Below the pieces are notes generated by a model. It searched no databases, was not told the origin of the DNA, and saw nothing but the letters and a program-made list of their open reading frames with translations. The position numbers were made by a program, and so were the translations under genes. Source: an uncultured Eubacteriales bacterium (GTDB lineage Bacteria > Bacillota > Clostridia > Oscillospirales > Acutalibacteraceae). From it: a stretch of DNA of 9,861 nt. This document shows positions 7,036 to 9,861 of the stretch, one piece after another (position 1 is the first letter of the stretch; each line of letters starts with the position of its first letter). The stretch covers positions 1 to 9,861 of the forward strand of contig ONEU01000102.1 of assembly GCA_900316925.1 (NCBI GenBank). The letters run 5' to 3'.

Positions 7036-7065
7036 TTGCATTTTGCAGAAAATGCATTATACTAT
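7036..7065 (+). promoter_or_regulatory. Rightward promoter with embedded palindrome
   Basis: TTGCAT (7036-7041) serves as -35, with TATACT (7058-7063, 16-bp spacer) or the overlapping TACTAT (7060-7065, 18-bp spacer) as -10. It would drive the 68-aa and sigma-like genes through a leader of about 190 nt. Spacing and -10 are good and the -35 is moderate. Confidence 0.55.
7037..7056. promoter_or_regulatory. Perfect palindromic operator candidate in the rightward promoter
   Basis: TGCATTTT-GCAG-AAAATGCA has perfect 8-bp arms around a 4-nt centre. It overlaps the -35 and fills the spacer up to the -10. A protein bound here would repress the rightward transcript. Its sequence differs from the 6933-6951 palindrome, so the two may bind different regulators. 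Confidence 0.5.
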
Positions 7066-7259
7066 GAGATAAGGGGATGTGAAAAGCAGCCGTCAACAGG
7101 CGCTTTCTTCTCATCTCCGGCATCGCGGCAGACTGCTTTGCAGCAGAGACGGTTCTCCCGGTTATTACCCCCGCCGTGGAACGATCTGTCACACTGCAAA
7201 GCAGGAAGCCTTTCATTTTTATCAGCAGATACACAAATCGTGTAGAAAAGGAGTGTACT
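7066..7259 (+). other. Long untranslated leader of the sigma-like gene pair
   Basis: About 190 nt separate the rightward promoter from the first good start codon. I see no convincing gene here on either strand. It holds two 11-bp elements that are reverse complements of each other, CTGCTTTGCAG (7133-7143) and CTGCAAAGCAG (7194-7204). They can pair to close a loop of about 50 nt, and each can also form its own 4-bp stem with a 3-nt loop. The transcript's first ATG (7077) is followed at once by TGA, just after an AAGGGG run. The function of the leader is unknown. Confidence 0.4.
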
Positions 7260-7466
7260 ATGACATATCAGGAATGGGCAGAAGAATACAAGGAAAGCGC
7301 CGCATTATTAAAGCAACGGACGGATCACCTGAAAAAGCAGATGATCACCGCTCACCCGTCAGAGCTGCGGGACCTGCAGTTCAGGTTCCGGATCATGCAT
7401 CAGATGTATCTTGACTGTCTGAGTACAGCCAGTCTTCTTGGAAGCAGAAAGGGTGGTTCGTTTTGA
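7260..7466 (+). CDS. Small helical protein coupled to a sigma-like factor
   Basis: A 68-aa protein beginning MTYQEWAEEYKESAALLKQR. It is rich in charged and amphipathic residues and predicted to be mostly helical, perhaps coiled-coil (KQRTDHLKKQMI, ELRDLQFRFRIMHQMYLDC). The C-terminus is basic. There is no signal peptide, membrane segment or known catalytic motif. The start has an excellent ribosome binding site (AAAAGGAG, 6-nt gap). Its TGA stop overlaps the TTG start of the next gene (TTGA, 4 nt shared), so translation of the two is coupled and the products may act together. I do not recognise a named family. It could be a partner or regulator of the sigma-like protein, which is inference. 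Confidence 0.75.
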   Translation: MTYQEWAEEYKESAALLKQRTDHLKKQMITAHPSELRDLQFRFRIMHQMYLDCLSTASLLGSRKGGSF

Positions 7467-7753
7467 AAAATACAACAATCCTCAATGAGAAGATTATTTC
7501 AGAAGAGTCGCTGCAGCGGTTCTTCACACAATACGATAATCCTTCGGATGCCCGCAAGCGCATGAAAGAGCTGCTGCGCCGTGCTGTGGAGCAAGAGCTG
7601 ACCAGCCGCCAGCGGGAATGCATCCGTCTTTACTATTTTGAGCGGAAAAAGGTCTGTGAGATTGCCGCCATGACCGGCGTTCGTCCCACGACCGTGTACA
7701 AACACCTGAACAAGGCACGCACCGCTCTGAAACGCTGCACCATCTATCTGTAA
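7463..7753 (+). CDS. Sigma-70 region 4-like HTH protein, TTG start
   Basis: A 96-aa protein whose C-terminal half (about residues 45-92) is a sigma-70 region-4 helix-turn-helix: ELTSRQRECIRLYYFERKKV, then CEIAAMTGVRPTTVYKHLNK, ARTALKR. This is the domain that reads the -35 element. The N-terminal part is short and helical and shows no region 2, so alone it cannot melt a -10 element as a full sigma factor does. It may be a co-sigma, an activator of phage-protein type, or half of a split sigma factor. Translation begins at a TTG that overlaps the previous stop, with an AAAGGGTGG ribosome binding site upstream; no in-frame ATG is suitably placed. I see no strong terminator after it, only ACCGG...CCGGTTTT with a long loop at about 7775-7798. 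Confidence 0.85.
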   Translation: MKNTTILNEKIISEESLQRFFTQYDNPSDARKRMKELLRRAVEQELTSRQRECIRLYYFERKKVCEIAAMTGVRPTTVYKHLNKARTALKRCTIYL

Positions 7754-7822
7754 ATAGTATGTCCACCGGAAACGCGATCATGCTTGCTGCCGGTTTTCAT
7801 CGAAAATATCCGGTGATGTATA

Positions 7823-7850
7823 TTGAACAGAAAAACGTGCACAATATAGT
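7823..7850 (+). promoter_or_regulatory. Candidate promoter for the DUF378 gene
   Basis: TTGAAC (7823-7828) and TATAGT (7845-7850) are separated by 16 bp, a reasonable sigma-A-type match. It would give a leader of about 100 nt before the start codon at 7956. Confidence 0.5.
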
Positions 7851-7859
7851 TATCCCGCA

Positions 7860-7886
7860 CATAATGCTTCCGTTCCCGGCATTATG
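7860..7886 (+). repeat. Inverted repeat in the leader of the DUF378 gene
   Basis: CATAATGC and GCATTATG are perfect 8-bp arms separated by 11 nt, placed just after the predicted transcription start. Flanking GCACA/TGTGC could extend the pairing across a bulge, and a second small stem (CGGAA/TTCCG) lies further down. It could be an operator or an RNA hairpin. No riboswitch class is recognised. Confidence 0.4.
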
Positions 7887-7955
7887 ACAGGGATGTGCCG
7901 GTACGGAAGGCAGCGGATTCCGCACGGTACAGTATTTCTTGAGGAGGTCAGAGCG

Positions 7956-8168
7956 ATGCTTGACAGAATTGCCATGATACTGCTGATCATCGGCGGATTG
8001 AACTGGGGCCTGGTGGGTATCTTCCAGTTTGATCTCGTTGCGTGGATCTGCGGCGGTCAGACCGGCATCATCAGCAGGATCATCTATACCCTCGTCGCAC
8101 TCTCGGCGATCTGGTGCATTTCCCTTCTGTTCAGAGACAGAGAGCCTACTCCCAGCCTCTCTTCATAA
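7956..8168 (+). CDS. DUF378-family small membrane protein (YuzA-like)
   Basis: A 70-aa integral membrane protein. MLDRIAMILLIIGGLNWGLV at the N-terminus is the family signature, with the GGLNWGL motif inside the first transmembrane helix. A short FDLVAWICGGQ loop follows, then a second helix (IISRIIYTLVALSAIWCISL) ending in a hydrophilic tail of about 12 residues. Length is normal for the family. Function is not established. The start at 7956 is fixed by AGGAGG with an 8-nt gap. An upstream in-frame extension to 7884 lacks a ribosome binding site and family similarity. It appears monocistronic, with its own promoter and a strong terminator directly after it. Confidence 0.93.
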   Translation: MLDRIAMILLIIGGLNWGLVGIFQFDLVAWICGGQTGIISRIIYTLVALSAIWCISLLFRDREPTPSLSS

Positions 8169-8173
8169 CAGAA

Positions 8174-8214
8174 AACAGCGCGTCTGTTCTGGGTGTCAGA
8201 GCAGACGCGCTGTT
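8174..8214. terminator. Strong hairpin between convergent genes, probably bidirectional terminator
   Basis: Perfect 13-bp arms, AACAGCGCGTCTG (8174-8186) and CAGACGCGCTGTT (8202-8214), enclose a 15-nt loop that can add a short inner stem. A moderately T-rich stretch follows on the plus strand, and on the minus strand the stem runs into TTTTCTGTT. Its position between the stops of the DUF378 and GH13 genes fits termination in both directions. Confidence 0.85.
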
Positions 8215-8235
8215 GTATTCTTCTGATTCACCGTA

Positions 8236-9861
8236 TCAGTCAGATATCGGCATCTCACCGTGCGGAACATAATCATCCGTATTCTCCTGCTCCGGGGGCA
8301 GATGTTCTTCCTCGGCGGGCAGCAGGTCGTGTTCCTCGGTTTCCACCGGGATCTCGATCTCTGTAGGATACTCCGGCAGCTCCGGGTGCTCCGGCTTCGG
8401 CTCCTTCTTGATCTTCACAAAGGCACAGCCGTCTCTCGGAATGATCAGTTCATTATCATTCAGCTCGGTGTCCATATACACCTTACCGCCGATGAACTCC
8501 TCCGGTACGCGGAACGTGATGGTATAATCGGCCGCATTGAAGACGCACAGCAGCTTTTCGTTGTCATCCTCACGGATGTATCCCATCGTTCTGCCGGTGG
8601 AGCCGTAGTTGATCAGTTCGCCGTCCACCAGACAGGAACAGTCAAGTCTCATGGCACCCAGACGCCGGTACCAGTCCAGAAGTCCCTGGTCTTCCCTGCC
8701 CCAAGGATAGGTGGCACGGTTGAAGGGATCACGATAGCCCTCAACACCCACTTCATCACCATAGTATACACAGGGGACGCCGGGAAGGGTGTACAAAATA
8801 CCGCTTGCCACTCTCATCCTGCGCAGACCGTATTCCCGCTGTTCGGGTGAAAGCCTGGTGGCAGCCTGCCATTCACGGCCACGGCCATGCTGACGTTCAC
8901 CTGCAAGAAGAGTAATGACTCGCTCGGTATCGTGGGTCCCCAGCAGGTTCATCAGGGAACGGATAACGGGACGGGGATAATTCTCCAGGACGTTGAGCAC
9001 CATCTCCAGCATATCTCTGCCGTCGCCGCAGTCCAGGAACCCCAGGATCGCATCACGGAACGGGTAGTTCATTACGCTGTCGAGCTCCTTGCCGTAGAGG
9101 AAGCGTCTGCGGGAGCCATAGCTCTCCTTGTTGGAGGCATCCTCCCAGACCTCACCCAGCAGCAGTGCTTCGGGATCCTCCGCTTTGACGGCCTCACGGA
9201 TATACTCGATGAACTCATCGGGAAGCTCATCCGCCACATCCAGGCGCCAGCCGCTGTTGCCGCTGCGGATCCATCGGCGGATAATGCCGTTTTCGCCATT
9301 GATATACTCATTAAAGGAAGTGGAAAGCTCCTCCACCTCGGGTAGGGTATTGAAGCCCCACCAGGAATTGTAAATGTTCGGCCACTCGATAAACTTGTAC
9401 CAGGTGTAATAAGGAGATTCCTTGGAATTATAGGCACCGAGAGAGGTATAGCGGTTCTCACGGTTGAAGTAGATGCTGTCGCTGCCGGTATGGCTGAACA
9501 CGCCGTCATTGATAACATGGATATCCAGCTTCTTCGCCTCGCTGCACAGCTCCCTGAAATCCTCTTCATTGCCCAGTATCGGATCAATCTTCTCGTAATT
9601 GCCGGTATCGTAGCGGTGATTGGAATAGGCCTCAAAAATCGGGTTGAGATAGATGCAGTTCACACCCAGGCTCTTCAGATAGGGCAGCTTCATGGTGATA
9701 CCCTTCAGGTCACCCTGGAAGAAATCGGAATTGGTAATCATGCCGAATTCATTCGGCCGCCAGTCGGGAATCACGTTCCAGTCAGTCTGAATCTTCTTAT
9801 CGGGATAGGTTCCCTCCTTCTTTTCGCCGGAGAAGCAGAAGCGGTCAGGGAAGATCTGGTA
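8236..9861 (-). CDS. GH13 alpha-amylase-family glucanohydrolase (neopullulanase/cyclomaltodextrinase-like), N-terminus cut by the window edge
   Basis: 541 residues are present; the reading frame stays open through 9861. The first residues, YQIFPDRF, match the start of the GH13 catalytic barrel, so any N-terminal domain lies outside the window. Conserved regions, numbered in this fragment: I, INDGVFSHTG (Asp119, His124); II, GWRLDVADE (nucleophile Asp208); III, LLGEVWED (acid/base Glu237); IV, LLGTHDTER (His310, Asp311). All catalytic residues are intact. SNHRYDTGNYEKIDPILG and FFQGDLKGI point to the neopullulanase/cyclomaltodextrinase group (GH13_20-like) or the related GH13_39 group. It hydrolyses alpha-1,4 and perhaps alpha-1,6 glucosidic bonds in starch-derived glucans. 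A C-terminal beta domain ends near AFVKIKK and is followed by about 55 acidic, proline-rich residues ending GEMPISD. Cellular location cannot be judged without the N-terminus. Confidence 0.93.
   Translation of the reverse strand, partial: YQIFPDRFCFSGEKKEGTYPDKKIQTDWNVIPDWRPNEFGMITNSDFFQGDLKGITMKLPYLKSLGVNCIYLNPIFEAYSNHRYDTGNYEKIDPILGNEEDFRELCSEAKKLDIHVINDGVFSHTGSDSIYFNRENRYTSLGAYNSKESPYYTWYKFIEWPNIYNSWWGFNTLPEVEELSTSFNEYINGENGIIRRWIRSGNSGWRLDVADELPDEFIEYIREAVKAEDPEALLLGEVWEDASNKESYGSRRRFLYGKELDSVMNYPFRDAILGFLDCGDGRDMLEMVLNVLENYPRPVIRSLMNLLGTHDTERVITLLAGERQHGRGREWQAATRLSPEQREYGLRRMRVASGILYTLPGVPCVYYGDEVGVEGYRDPFNRATYPWGREDQGLLDWYRRLGAMRLDCSCLVDGELINYGSTGRTMGYIREDDNEKLLCVFNAADYTITFRVPEEFIGGKVYMDTELNDNELIIPRDGCAFVKIKKEPKPEHPELPEYPTEIEIPVETEEHDLLPAEEEHLPPEQENTDDYVPHGEMPISD

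Noticed and set aside
6883..7259. Attachment site or mobile-element end next to the XRE-ImmA operon
   Set aside because: The gene pair resembles ICE and prophage regulators, but no integrase, excisionase, relaxase, tRNA or direct-repeat pair is visible in the window.
7079..7414. 111-codon GTG-started open frame on the plus strand after an AAGGGG run
   Set aside because: It overlaps the 68-aa gene in another frame, and its product looks like out-of-frame basic sequence. The 68-aa gene has the better ribosome binding site and is coupled to the next gene.

Overview
The window looks chromosomal and comes from a Gram-positive Bacillota, most likely a gut or rumen Clostridia/Ruminococcus-type organism. 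The signs are strong AGGAGG-type ribosome binding sites, sigma-A-like promoters, lipobox lipoproteins, a DUF378 membrane protein, an XRE/ImmA pair, and a clostridial-style GH13 enzyme. Base composition is moderate. I see no rRNA, tRNA, CRISPR array, transposase or integrase.

Layout. Positions 1-5333 (minus strand) form one long co-directional unit. A consensus promoter at 5414-5442 precedes four tandem, evidently paralogous lipoprotein genes (5333-4371, 4361-3450, 3437-2694, 2670-2023). These are followed by a DUF4422 putative glycosyltransferase (1941-1036) and UDP-galactopyranose mutase, glf (1014 to beyond the left edge). The lipoproteins share a C-terminal beta-rich domain and have very different low-complexity stalks: Ser/Thr/Pro decapeptide repeats, a Trp/Asp-rich repeat, and a 13-residue poly-Asp run. 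The order suggests cell-surface proteins expressed with enzymes for a galactofuranose-containing glycan. The physical link is seen; the functional link is inference.

Positions 5506-6882 (minus) hold a three-gene operon: XRE-family repressor, ImmA/IrrE-type metallopeptidase, and a LURP-one/tubby-like protein. It has its own promoter, with a palindrome lying between the -35 and -10. The 377-bp divergent region (6883-7259) is dense with inverted repeats, including a near-consensus Gram-positive LexA/DinR box. Rightward from it run a 68-aa helical protein and a TTG-started 96-aa sigma-70 region-4 protein overlapping it by 4 nt. This layout resembles the regulatory switch of mobile elements such as ICEBs1 (ImmR/ImmA), but no mobility gene is present here.

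Positions 7956-8168 (plus) encode a small DUF378 membrane protein behind a structured leader. A strong, probably bidirectional terminator (8174-8214) separates it from a convergent GH13 alpha-amylase-family enzyme (8236 to beyond the right edge), which carries an unusual acidic proline-rich tail. The GH13 and glf genes are both cut by the window ends.
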